Below are positions 1 to 8,305 of a stretch of DNA of 64,000 nucleotides, in pieces. The position numbers and the translations under genes were made by a program. Origin of the DNA: Phaeobacter cretensis (GTDB lineage Bacteria; Pseudomonadota; Alphaproteobacteria; Rhodobacterales; Rhodobacteraceae). Under the pieces are notes generated by a model. That model was not told the origin of the DNA. It did no database searches and saw only the letters and a program-made list of their open reading frames with translations. Where the stretch lies: positions 139,491 to 203,490 of the forward strand of contig NZ_JBKBEU010000002.1 in assembly GCF_047372505.1 (NCBI RefSeq), read 5' to 3'. How positions within the stretch are numbered: position 1 is the stretch's first letter; each line of letters begins with the position of its first letter.

Positions 1-452
1 TTGCGCCTATCGTGACCAACTTCTGGTTCACCATCATCGGTGGCTCTGGCATTGCAATGGAATTGGCCGAACCCGGAACTATCTCCGCAGCGTTTGAAGG
101 TTTTAACCTGCCCGCAGCCCTGCTGGCCATCACCAACAATCTACCAATGGGGTTTGTCGTCTCCATCCTATTCCTGATCCTGACCACGATCTTTGTGGCG
201 ACAACCGGGGATTCGATGAGCTACGTGATTTCCGCTACGATGACCAAAGGCGACACGCCGAGTACTTCAGTACGTATATTCTGGGGCATCGCGATGGGTG
301 TAATGGCGGTCATTTTGATCTCTGTTGGATCCGGCGGCGTATCAAAACTACAGAGTTTCATCGTGGTGACAGCAGTCCCTGTGTCACTGATCCTACTACC
401 CTCGCTATGGGATGCCCTGCGCATCACATTGGCAAAAGGCAAACAGGCCTGA
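1..452 (+). CDS. BCCT-family betaine/carnitine/choline transporter, C-terminal part (5' truncated by window)
   Basis: The reading frame is open from the left edge, so the start lies outside the window and only about the last 150 residues are seen. They hold hydrophobic segments that I read as the last transmembrane helices of a betaine/choline/carnitine transporter (BCCT), including the phrases TNFWFTIIGGSGIA and ATTGDSMSYVISA, which resemble the family's late helices. Such carriers import quaternary ammonium compounds driven by Na+ or H+, or by exchange. The genes downstream are for oxidative N-demethylation, so this is probably the uptake step of that pathway. The family call is from sequence; the substrate is inferred. 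Confidence 0.85.
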   Translation, partial: APIVTNFWFTIIGGSGIAMELAEPGTISAAFEGFNLPAALLAITNNLPMGFVVSILFLILTTIFVATTGDSMSYVISATMTKGDTPSTSVRIFWGIAMGVMAVILISVGSGGVSKLQSFIVVTAVPVSLILLPSLWDALRITLAKGKQA

Positions 453-458
453 ATACTT

Positions 459-483
459 GCCGGGCGTATCACCAGCGCCCGGC
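459..483 (+). terminator. GC-rich hairpin after the BCCT gene
   Basis: GCCGGGCG and CGCCCGGC form a perfect 8-bp stem with a 9-base loop, 6 bases after the transporter stop codon. There is no T-run after it, so it may be a weak or Rho-assisted terminator, or an mRNA 3'-end stabiliser. Confidence 0.4.
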
Positions 484-560
484 GAACCCCGCCCACACTG
501 CCCGACCTGTTCAGATCATACGGGATATAACTAACGACCTGATTGCAAAGGCCAATCCGA

Positions 561-2252
561 ATGACCGACATTCTCTGCCGTGACCCAAACACTGTCATGC
601 GCTTAGCGCGCCTCGGTTCGATGCACCAATCGCGCCTGTCATTCATGCGTGTCTTAACACGCCGCCTCGCGCGAGAGGGCTGGAGGTTTGAACAAACTGC
701 TTTTGAAATAGATGACAGTGGCCAAGGACACGCGGTTTATACCGTTCATGGACCAGACCGTGCCTACTCTCTCGTCGCATTCGCCCATGATCTGCCACCA
801 GAAAAACGATCTGACCGGGTCATAGCAGAAGCATGGGATGCAACGTTTACACTTTTCGACGGTGTTCCATCTGACGCGGATATCGCCCGTCTATCGCAGA
901 ATATTCCCGTGCAGGAAGCCGGGCGCGTTTCGGGTTCGGAGCTGTCGGTCTCGCGCGCCAACCGTTCGGTGCGCCTCTGGGAACATGTGGTCAGCGCTCT
1001 CGCAGCCGGTCATCAACCATCGGCAGAACAGATCGATGCCGTGGGTTATCTTATGCGCACCACAGCTGTTTATGGCTCTGGAAAGCTTGGGGCCGCAGAT
1101 CGCGAAATGATCGCTGATCGTCCCGAATTTCGCGCACCTTTTCAGGTAGAGATGCTGTCGGTTTATCTGACCCGTTGGTTTGTCACCGATCTGGTACAGC
1201 ATATGGCCGACAGACGAGCCAAAGCCGAGGGCACCAGCGCCGCAAAACTTGCACCGGAGCTGGCACGCTCCATGGGTATTGGTAACTCCACTGGTTTGGG
1301 TATGGCACCGTTCCTGCTAAATCACCCGGTGCTGTTCAACAACTGGGTTGCCGCACGCGAAAAAGCGATCCAAGGCGTGCGCAACGTCGAAGAAGCCCAC
1401 AGCGATGAGGTTGTACTTTTCCGCTCTCTCGTAGACCGTAGCAAGATGACGATTGCGGACTGGACATCAGAACATCCAATCCAGATCCAGAAGCTTCAGG
1501 CACTGCGATCAGACGTCGATGAGGTTACCAGTTACCTCGAGGTACAAACATTAACCGGCGCAAAACCGTGGGATGTTCTCTACCGCTGGGCAGAAGAAAC
1601 GCTATCTCTGGAAGGTCAGGAGTGGATCGCATCTCTCATGCTAGAACCTTATGGCGAACTCGTTGACGGGTTTGCCGGCGACATGTCAGCCGATAACACC
1701 GCGACCTTCCGCATTGCAGGCGCGATGAGCATTGGCGATCTGCGCCAAATCCTATGTACCGTTTACTCTTGGGCGATCGACACCAACTGGCAAGCACCGG
1801 AAAACAAGGCACGCGCTTGGTATGTGTCGGAAGAGAAGCTGGAGCCAAGACTCGGCGAGCGCTTTGAAGAACCTATTGAGGAATATGAACAACCTCTGGC
1901 ACCGGGCCGCGATGCCGCGATGTTGTATCAGGCAATCGCCCATTGGCCGGATGAGGCACAGGTCGCAGATTTCCTGCTGCGCCACTCTGAACATCGCCAC
2001 GTGCTGCGCCGGGTACAGATCGTGGGTCGCGCGCCTTATGCCGAAATCCGTGACAACACCATTTCTGATCAGGTGCTCCCGATCGATATGCTGCGCTGTA
2101 AATTGGCGTTCTTCGGAGCCACAAAATTTGACCCTCGGTCGGATCGCTGGGTGAGAATTTGTATGTATGGCAACGCACCACTTCCGACTGAACTGTCCGT
2201 AGAAAATGCAGAATTCTGGGTGTTCCCCGAGTTGGAGAAAGTCCCCGCATGA
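561..2252 (+). CDS. Uncharacterised cytoplasmic protein, 563 aa, in methylated-amine cluster
   Basis: I do not recognise a family. An upstream in-frame TTG at 543 exists, but the ATG at 561 has an AAAGG ribosome site 9 bases before it, so I start there. The protein is soluble and rich in charged residues and Trp. It has no signal peptide, no membrane segment and no nucleotide-binding loop that I can see. The N-terminal ~100 residues look like a compact alpha/beta domain and the rest is mainly helical. It overlaps the next gene by 4 bases and is followed by an Ldh-type dehydrogenase, so the three are probably co-transcribed. The position between a BCCT transporter and demethylating enzymes suggests an accessory enzyme or subunit of that pathway (inference). 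Confidence 0.75.
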   Translation: MTDILCRDPNTVMRLARLGSMHQSRLSFMRVLTRRLAREGWRFEQTAFEIDDSGQGHAVYTVHGPDRAYSLVAFAHDLPPEKRSDRVIAEAWDATFTLFDGVPSDADIARLSQNIPVQEAGRVSGSELSVSRANRSVRLWEHVVSALAAGHQPSAEQIDAVGYLMRTTAVYGSGKLGAADREMIADRPEFRAPFQVEMLSVYLTRWFVTDLVQHMADRRAKAEGTSAAKLAPELARSMGIGNSTGLGMAPFLLNHPVLFNNWVAAREKAIQGVRNVEEAHSDEVVLFRSLVDRSKMTIADWTSEHPIQIQKLQALRSDVDEVTSYLEVQTLTGAKPWDVLYRWAEETLSLEGQEWIASLMLEPYGELVDGFAGDMSADNTATFRIAGAMSIGDLRQILCTVYSWAIDTNWQAPENKARAWYVSEEKLEPRLGERFEEPIEEYEQPLAPGRDAAMLYQAIAHWPDEAQVADFLLRHSEHRHVLRRVQIVGRAPYAEIRDNTISDQVLPIDMLRCKLAFFGATKFDPRSDRWVRICMYGNAPLPTELSVENAEFWVFPELEKVPA

Positions 2253-2899
2253 GCCATTCACTGAATGAAATCGAAGCGATGAGCAAACGTGCGGCTCGCG
2301 GTGCAGGCCTCTCTTGGGGCCTAGCGGAAGAAGCTGCTAAAGGAACGCGCTGGCTGTCGTCATTTGGATTCCCCGGAACCGAAATGTTGGCCAATCTATT
2401 GGACATGAATGACCGGATCCCATCCATTGACGTCTCGCCTGTATCATTGCGGGCGGAGATCTGGCACGCCCCTGCCCGACGTATGAGCCCCCTGATCGCA
2501 GGAGCAGCGCTGAGCGACTGCGCTGTACGTCTGTTGGAGCGGGGTACGATCACAATGGAAAACGTCAGTATTCCTCTGCTGGCGGTCCCTTTCATGGGTG
2601 GTGCTGCGCTACGATTGGGCCGCCCCGTCGCTGCCGAATGGGATGGAGCCCGCGTAGCCACCGATGGCAAACGGCTGTGTGTGCAAGGGTCCAGCGACGT
2701 ATTGCGAACCCGGCAGACCGAGCGGATGGTGTTCTCTGCACCCGCCGATATGACGGGTCAACTGGAACCGGTGATGCGAGCGAATGTGTCCGAAGAAAGC
2801 TGGGAACAGCTCGGAAAATTTGCCCATCGCACCTTTGCACCTGCAACAGAAGAAAGCCGCCTGCGAGGCGCTGGTGCGGGCCTTAGTGACAACGACTGA
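2249..2899 (+). CDS. Uncharacterised protein, 216 aa, translationally coupled to the 563-aa protein
   Basis: The ATG overlaps the stop of the preceding gene (ATGA), so the two proteins are probably made in fixed ratio and may form a complex. It is soluble, with no signal peptide or recognisable cofactor motif. A stretch of conserved-looking Gly, Ala and Arg in the middle could be a small hydrophobic core domain. The Ldh-type dehydrogenase follows 63 bases downstream on the same strand. I cannot assign a function. Confidence 0.7.
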   Translation: MSHSLNEIEAMSKRAARGAGLSWGLAEEAAKGTRWLSSFGFPGTEMLANLLDMNDRIPSIDVSPVSLRAEIWHAPARRMSPLIAGAALSDCAVRLLERGTITMENVSIPLLAVPFMGGAALRLGRPVAAEWDGARVATDGKRLCVQGSSDVLRTRQTERMVFSAPADMTGQLEPVMRANVSEESWEQLGKFAHRTFAPATEESRLRGAGAGLSDND

Positions 2900-2962
2900 T
2901 TCATCCCCAGGGCGCTGGTCCACCCTGCGCTCCTAATATCTATTCAGAATAGAGAGATCGAT

Positions 2963-3970
2963 ATGACCGCGACCGAAACCCTGACCCTTGCAGAAATCGA
3001 AGATCTGGCCTTTAAAGCCCTGGTAAAAGCCGGCACATCCGAAGAGAATGCACGCCCGCTGGCCGTCGCCACCGCAATGACCGAGGCAGACGGCGTAGCA
3101 TCGCATGGTCTGGCCTACATCCCAATTTATGCCCAGCATGTCGAATGCGGCAAAGTTGACGGACAAGCGAAGCCAGTGGTCAATCAGCCCCGCCCGGCTG
3201 TGGTCACGGTAGACGCCGCGACAGGGTTTGCACATAGCGCCATCGATCAAGGTTTTGAAAAGTTGATCCCGCTGGCCCGCGAAATGGGTGTCGCGGTACT
3301 GGCTGTGAACAACTCCTACAACTGCGGCGTATTGGGCGTTCACACACAGCGTCTGGCACAGGCGGGTCTGCTTGGTATCGGCTTTACCAATGCACCAGCG
3401 TCTATCGCCCCTTCTGGCGGTGCCAAGCCTGTTGTCGGTACCAATCCATTCTCTATCTCGGCCCCTGATACAGACGGCAATGCCGCGCTGTTGATCGACC
3501 AATCTGCCAGCACAATCGCCAAAAGCGAGGTCATGAAGCACTCCCGTGAGGGCAAATCTGTACCAGAGGGCTGGGTGTTGGACGCTGAAGGCAATCCAAC
3601 CACAGATCCCGATGCAGGCCTCAAGGGTTCGATGGTCCCATCTGGTGGCTACAAAGGCGTCGGCATTGCCCTGACGGTTGAACTGATGGCAGCAGCGATG
3701 ACTGGCGCAACGCTTGGCTCCGTTGCCAGCCCCTTCTCCGGCACTGCTGGTGGCCCACCAAAGACAGGTCAGTTCTTTGTGGCTATTGATCCAGAGGCCA
3801 CGGCAGGCGGCGCATTTCAGGAAAAGCTAACAGATCTGATGGCATCGATCCGCGAACAGGACGGTGCCCGCCTTCCTGGCGATGGTCGCCAGGCTTGCCG
3901 CATCCGCGCAGAATCTGAAGGAGTCGCCGTAAACGCCACTCTGCTCGAGAAAGTGCGTGCACTGCTGTAA
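2963..3970 (+). CDS. Malate/L-lactate dehydrogenase (Ldh2) family NAD(P)H oxidoreductase
   Basis: This 335-residue protein has the normal length and layout of the Ldh2/ComC/DpkA superfamily, which has its own fold rather than a Rossmann fold. The family's catalytic His is seen in ASHG (His48), followed by GVLGVHTQRLAQAGLLGIGFTN, and the late GGYKGVGIALTVELMAAAMTG block is typical. Members reduce 2-oxoacids (malate, sulfolactate, ureidoglycolate) or cyclic imines (delta1-piperideine- or delta1-pyrroline-2-carboxylate). In this cluster, reduction of a cyclic imine or a 2-oxoacid from an N-methylated substrate would fit, but the substrate is not readable from sequence. A terminator follows 30 bases after the stop. 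Confidence 0.85.
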   Translation: MTATETLTLAEIEDLAFKALVKAGTSEENARPLAVATAMTEADGVASHGLAYIPIYAQHVECGKVDGQAKPVVNQPRPAVVTVDAATGFAHSAIDQGFEKLIPLAREMGVAVLAVNNSYNCGVLGVHTQRLAQAGLLGIGFTNAPASIAPSGGAKPVVGTNPFSISAPDTDGNAALLIDQSASTIAKSEVMKHSREGKSVPEGWVLDAEGNPTTDPDAGLKGSMVPSGGYKGVGIALTVELMAAAMTGATLGSVASPFSGTAGGPPKTGQFFVAIDPEATAGGAFQEKLTDLMASIREQDGARLPGDGRQACRIRAESEGVAVNATLLEKVRALL

Positions 3971-3999
3971 GTGATATCGCTTAGAGACACAAACGATGA

Positions 4000-4026
4000 A
4001 AAAGGAGGCCATATTGGCCTCCTTTT
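4000..4026 (+). terminator. Bidirectional Rho-independent terminator
   Basis: AAAAGGAGGCC and GGCCTCCTTTT form a perfect 11-bp stem around a 5-base loop, followed by further T's on the plus strand and preceded by A's, so it should work both ways. It separates the plus-strand Ldh operon from the convergent FAD/GcvT gene. Confidence 0.85.
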
Positions 4027-4044
4027 TTGTGCAAATTAGGTCCG

Positions 4045-6465
4045 TTAGCCGCGCAAGATCGCCCCATCAGGGTCGAAAGGTGGGCGTTCCAAGATCTTGG
4101 CCCGGTGCGGACGCCCCAGAACCATAACTTCAACCGCGTCACCTGGGGTTACATCCCGCACAAACCCAAGTGCTAGGGACATGCCAACGCTATGACCATA
4201 TGCGCCAGAGGTCACACGACCAATCCCTTCCCCATCTTTGAAAATAGGCTCTCCACCCGTTGCATCAGCACGAGACGCCGCGGTCTCGGCCTCGTCCAAA
4301 TGCAGCAACACCAACCGCTCGCGCGCCGGGTTTTCCAGAACGGTCTGCACAGTAGATTTATTCAGAAACTCCTTCTGCATTTTGCAAAGTCGATCCAACC
4401 CAACCTCTTGCGGCCAATATTCGGGACTATATTCTCGGCTCCAGGAGCCATAGCCCTTTTCTATCCGCAAAGACATCAATGCGCGGCTGCCAACAGGACC
4501 TGCTCCCAGCGGTTTTCCTGCTTCCAATAGCGCCGCGTATAGGCGGGATTGGTCTTCGCTCTTGCAGTGAACTTCCCATCCCAAATCGCCGGTAAAGGAC
4601 ACCCGTAGCGCCAGCACCTCGATGCCAGCAAGGTCAATCATGGCAGAATGCATGAACGGGAAGTCCTCGGTGGCGAGTGACGCATTGGTCAGTCGCTGCA
4701 GGATTTCGCGTGATTTCGGGCCCGCTACGTTAAAGCCACACATAACTTCGGTCATGGACACAAATGTGGTGTCCGTCGGCAGCGGAACTTCTTTGAAGAA
4801 CCGCTTGTGATAGCGTTCAGCTATCCCGGACCCGATGATCCAGAACTCATCCTCGGCCAGGCGGGTTACTGTGAAATCGCCTGCGATACCGCCGCGTTTG
4901 GAAATCAATGGTGTCAGACAGGATCGGCCAACCGTCTTGGGCATAGCATTCGCAAAAACAGCATTCAGCCATTCCTCGGCACCTACCCCTTTGCATCGGT
5001 ATTTGGCAAAGTTCGAGATGTCGATGATACCTGCATGATCACGCAGCATCTTGCATTCCTCGCCCACCGGCTCCCACCAGTTCTGTCGCGTAAACCCATT
5101 GGTATCCTTGACACCTGGCGCATCAGCAAACCACAACGGATGCTCCCAACCTGCATTAAGACCAAAGACAGCGCCCATCTCGACCTGCATGTCATAGATC
5201 GGACGGGTGCGCGCAGGGCGTCCCGCACTACGCTCTTCATTGGGGAAGTGGATCGCAAAGCGATGGGCATATTGATCCTGCACACGCGCCTTTGTGAACG
5301 CCTTTGTGGCCCAGGTATCGAACCGTGCGAGATCCCAAGCGAACATGTCGTACTGCGTCTCACCTTCTATGAGCCACTGCGCTGCCATCAAACCCATGCC
5401 GCCGGATTGCGAGAACCCAGGGATGATGCCGTTACAACAGAAATACCCCTCGATCTCAGGCACGGGCCCCATCAGAACGTTAGCATCAGGCGACCAGATC
5501 ATCGGCCCGTTGATGACACGTTTGATCCCCGCCTCACCAACCGCTGGCAAACGTTCGATGGCGTTCATCATGTTGTCCTCGATCCGTTCCAAATCATCTG
5601 GAAACAAATCATGCGCAAAATCCAGGGGTGTCCCTTCTTCTGCCCAGAACTTCATGTCTTTTTCATAGGCCCCGATCAATAGCCCTTGTCCCTCTTGGCG
5701 CACATAATATTCACCGTCCCGATCGCTGACCGATGGCAGCCGCGTTCCATGTTCAGCAACATCTGCCATGGTTTCGGTTACGAAATACTGGTGCTCTGTC
5801 GGCTGCAAAGGCAGCTCAATTCCCGCCAGTTTGGCCACCTCGCGCCCCCAGAGGCCGGCAGCATTCACGACCCATGGTGTTCGGATGTCGCCCTTGGGAG
5901 TTTTAACAAGCCAACTGCCATCTTCCTGCTGTTCGGTAGCCGTTACAGGTGTAAAGCGGTGAATTTCTGCACCACGCTGACGCGCCCCTACCGCATAGGC
6001 ATTGGTCACGCCAGAAGGATCAACGTTACCGCCATCCGGTTCATACATGACACAGCGAATACCATCGTAGTTGACCAGCGGGTTGAGACGCTGCGCCTCT
6101 TCGGTGCTGATCTCGTAGAAATTCATCCCGTAAAGCTTAGCCTTAGCGGCTTGCAGCTTCAGCTGATGTTCACGTTCCTCTGTCTGCGCCAGATAAAGAG
6201 AGCCCGGTTGAAATACACCACAACTTTGGCCGGTCTCCGCTTCCAACTCATTATAAAGCGTCATAGTGTAGTGCTGGATGCGGCTGATATTGGTACTGTC
6301 ATGCAGCCCGTGAATATTTGCCGCTGCGTGCCAGGTCGAACCCGAGGTCAGCTCATCCCGCTCCAAGAGCACCACATCGGACCATCCAAGTTTCGCCAAG
6401 TGATAGAGGATTGAGCAGCCAATGACGCCTCCGCCAATCACAACTGCTTGTGCTTCTGTACGCAT
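4045..6465 (-). CDS. FAD-dependent oxidoreductase/GcvT fusion, dimethylglycine or sarcosine dehydrogenase-like demethylase
   Basis: At 806 residues this has the classic two-part layout of dimethylglycine and sarcosine dehydrogenases. The N-terminal DAO-type FAD domain has GGGVIG at residues 11-16. TSGSTWHAA follows at 40-48, where His46 matches the covalent FAD attachment site of the family. The C-terminal half (about 430-800) is an aminomethyltransferase (GcvT)-like folate-binding domain. Such enzymes oxidise an N-methyl group and pass the carbon to tetrahydrofolate. It is the last gene of the minus-strand operon with the Rieske oxygenase and aldehyde dehydrogenase, so it probably removes remaining N-methyl groups after the oxygenase step. 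The exact amine is not determined. Confidence 0.88.
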   Translation of the reverse strand: MRTEAQAVVIGGGVIGCSILYHLAKLGWSDVVLLERDELTSGSTWHAAANIHGLHDSTNISRIQHYTMTLYNELEAETGQSCGVFQPGSLYLAQTEEREHQLKLQAAKAKLYGMNFYEISTEEAQRLNPLVNYDGIRCVMYEPDGGNVDPSGVTNAYAVGARQRGAEIHRFTPVTATEQQEDGSWLVKTPKGDIRTPWVVNAAGLWGREVAKLAGIELPLQPTEHQYFVTETMADVAEHGTRLPSVSDRDGEYYVRQEGQGLLIGAYEKDMKFWAEEGTPLDFAHDLFPDDLERIEDNMMNAIERLPAVGEAGIKRVINGPMIWSPDANVLMGPVPEIEGYFCCNGIIPGFSQSGGMGLMAAQWLIEGETQYDMFAWDLARFDTWATKAFTKARVQDQYAHRFAIHFPNEERSAGRPARTRPIYDMQVEMGAVFGLNAGWEHPLWFADAPGVKDTNGFTRQNWWEPVGEECKMLRDHAGIIDISNFAKYRCKGVGAEEWLNAVFANAMPKTVGRSCLTPLISKRGGIAGDFTVTRLAEDEFWIIGSGIAERYHKRFFKEVPLPTDTTFVSMTEVMCGFNVAGPKSREILQRLTNASLATEDFPFMHSAMIDLAGIEVLALRVSFTGDLGWEVHCKSEDQSRLYAALLEAGKPLGAGPVGSRALMSLRIEKGYGSWSREYSPEYWPQEVGLDRLCKMQKEFLNKSTVQTVLENPARERLVLLHLDEAETAASRADATGGEPIFKDGEGIGRVTSGAYGHSVGMSLALGFVRDVTPGDAVEVMVLGRPHRAKILERPPFDPDGAILRG

Positions 6466-6609
6466 CTATGCCCCCTTCAAGAGCCTTTGTTGACGGCATC
6501 AGCTGTACGCGCTGCATCCGCCACGGGTGGAAAACCTGATCTGGTTAGTCGGCATCGCCATCTTATGGTGCCAGCCGGTTTTCTGATAAAAATGCCCATT
6601 TGCGACATC

Positions 6610-6849
6610 TCAAAAAGTGAGCAGCTTTGCCCGCCCGCGCGCCGCAAGCCGGGCATTCAGCGGTTCAGCCTCAGCTGAGCCGCTTTCCAATGCAAAGACG
6701 AAGGCGTGCGTAAGATAGAAACAGGCCCGGTCGATGTCGTTCGCCGTTTCTGCCCGGTCCGCTGCACGCGAATACAGGCTTACCAAAGCGACACTGTCGT
6801 TTTCCGCATGGGCGCGTAGCAAAGCGCTATCAAGGTCGTCAGGCTCCAT
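6610..6849 (-). CDS. Small helical protein, 79 aa (possible TPR-like)
   Basis: It begins 4 bases after the aldehyde dehydrogenase stop on the same strand, which argues that it is a real operon gene. The sequence is all-helical and acidic, with the pattern ALLRAHAENDSVALVSLYSRAAD repeated loosely as a second helix pair, as in Sel1/TPR-like helical hairpins. There is no signal peptide or cysteine motif. I cannot name a function; it may be an assembly or regulatory partner for a neighbouring oxidoreductase. Confidence 0.6.
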   Translation of the reverse strand: MEPDDLDSALLRAHAENDSVALVSLYSRAADRAETANDIDRACFYLTHAFVFALESGSAEAEPLNARLAARGRAKLLTF

Positions 6850-6853
6850 GGCT

Positions 6854-8305
6854 TCAGCCCTTTAGTGAAATCGCGATGTTCTTGGTGCGCACATAGTTAT
6901 AAAGCGCCTCCAATCCCTTCTCGCGGCCAAAGCCAGATTTACCGACGCCACCAAAGGGGGTAGAAATGCCACCTGCGAACCATTCATTGACAAAGACCTG
7001 ACCGGCTCGAAGTTTACGGGCGACGCGGTGTGAGCGCGACAGATCCCGCGTGAAGACACCGGCAACAAGACCAAACTCAGTTCCGTTTGCTATAGCAATA
7101 GCTTCCGCTTCCGTATCGAACGGCGTGATACACGTGACCGGGCCGAAGATCTCCTCCTGTGCAACCCGGGCACTCGGAGCGACATCGGCTAAAATAGTCG
7201 GTGCCCAATAGTAACCCTTACGATCCAGTCGCACACCGCCGGCGGCAACACGGACGCCTTCCCTCTCACCGGTCGCGATCAATGCCTCGATCCGCGACAA
7301 CTGAAGATCAGAGATCACCGGCGTGTGCTCTGGGTTTTCCATCCCATGACCTGCACGCAACCCATCAGCCAGAGACACCGCACGCTCCACCACGTCATCA
7401 TAGATCGAACGGTGCACCAATACGCGCGCCATCGCAGAGCAGACCTGACCGGCGTTGAAGAAAATACCCGATTGCAGGCTGGCCATCAGCCCATCAATAT
7501 CGGCGTCCTTGAATACTACTGCAGCAGATTTACCTCCCAACTCCATCAGCGAAGGTGTGACAGTTTCGGCTGCAGCCCGCAGGATAGCCTGCCCAGTTGG
7601 CACCGATCCGGTAAAGACGATCTGATCTATCTCACTGCTTGCCACCAAGCACGCACCAAGATCACCGCCGACACCATTTAGGATCGACACTGCACCAGCT
7701 GGAACCTCGGCTCGCTCCAATGCTTTGCCGAGAAGAGCAAGGGCGATTGGGTCCAACTCGGGCGACTTGACGATCGTCGAATTGCCCGCCGCCATCGATG
7801 GAGCCAATGACCGCGCCGCAATTGATACCGGAAAGTTCCAAGGCACAATCTGCGCGGAGACGCCGTGAGGCTCGAAGACGGAATAGTCGACATAGTCCGA
7901 ACCCAACGGGATCGACTTGCCTTCAATTTTGTCCGCGACACCACCGTAGTACTCAAAATATAATGCGGCTTCCTCAAACTCATCCCGCGCAGCGCTTAGC
8001 GTCTTACCGCTCTCCCGGCATAGAATATCAGCGCCTTCCGCCGCGATGGCACGAATTTCGCGTGCCACCCTGAGCAACATTCGCCCACGGGCAGAAGGTT
8101 GCATATCCGCCAGATCGCCCCTCTCAAAGGACTGCCGCGCGGACTCCAGAGCGTTTGCCAGCGTAACCTCCCCGGCTTGCGCGGCGTCGGCAAAATGCTC
8201 AGCTGTGCCCGGATCTTCAACTGCGATGACTGCTCCACGATCACCTTCAGCCCAGGAACCTGCAACGTAGTTTCGTGCCAGCCCATCGCTCAGAAATTCA
8301 CTCAT
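6854..8305 (-). CDS. NAD(P)-dependent aldehyde dehydrogenase
   Basis: The 483-residue protein has the full aldehyde dehydrogenase superfamily fold. PWNFP includes Asn157, Lys180 lies in VKSPE, the general base Glu255 is in MELGGKS, the catalytic nucleophile Cys289 is in GQVCSA, and EEIFGPV sits near residue 395. It overlaps the Rieske oxygenase gene by 4 bases. A Rieske oxygenase acting on a quaternary amine releases an aldehyde: formaldehyde if a methyl is removed, malic semialdehyde if carnitine is cleaved, or an amino-acid semialdehyde if a ring is opened. This enzyme probably oxidises that product to the acid. Family is certain; substrate is inferred from context. Confidence 0.93.
   Translation of the reverse strand: MSEFLSDGLARNYVAGSWAEGDRGAVIAVEDPGTAEHFADAAQAGEVTLANALESARQSFERGDLADMQPSARGRMLLRVAREIRAIAAEGADILCRESGKTLSAARDEFEEAALYFEYYGGVADKIEGKSIPLGSDYVDYSVFEPHGVSAQIVPWNFPVSIAARSLAPSMAAGNSTIVKSPELDPIALALLGKALERAEVPAGAVSILNGVGGDLGACLVASSEIDQIVFTGSVPTGQAILRAAAETVTPSLMELGGKSAAVVFKDADIDGLMASLQSGIFFNAGQVCSAMARVLVHRSIYDDVVERAVSLADGLRAGHGMENPEHTPVISDLQLSRIEALIATGEREGVRVAAGGVRLDRKGYYWAPTILADVAPSARVAQEEIFGPVTCITPFDTEAEAIAIANGTEFGLVAGVFTRDLSRSHRVARKLRAGQVFVNEWFAGGISTPFGGVGKSGFGREKGLEALYNYVRTKNIAISLKG

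Noticed and set aside
4807..5682. A 291-codon open frame on the plus strand
   Set aside because: It lies fully antisense to the FAD/GcvT gene, which has clear family motifs throughout; the antisense frame shows no protein-like features.
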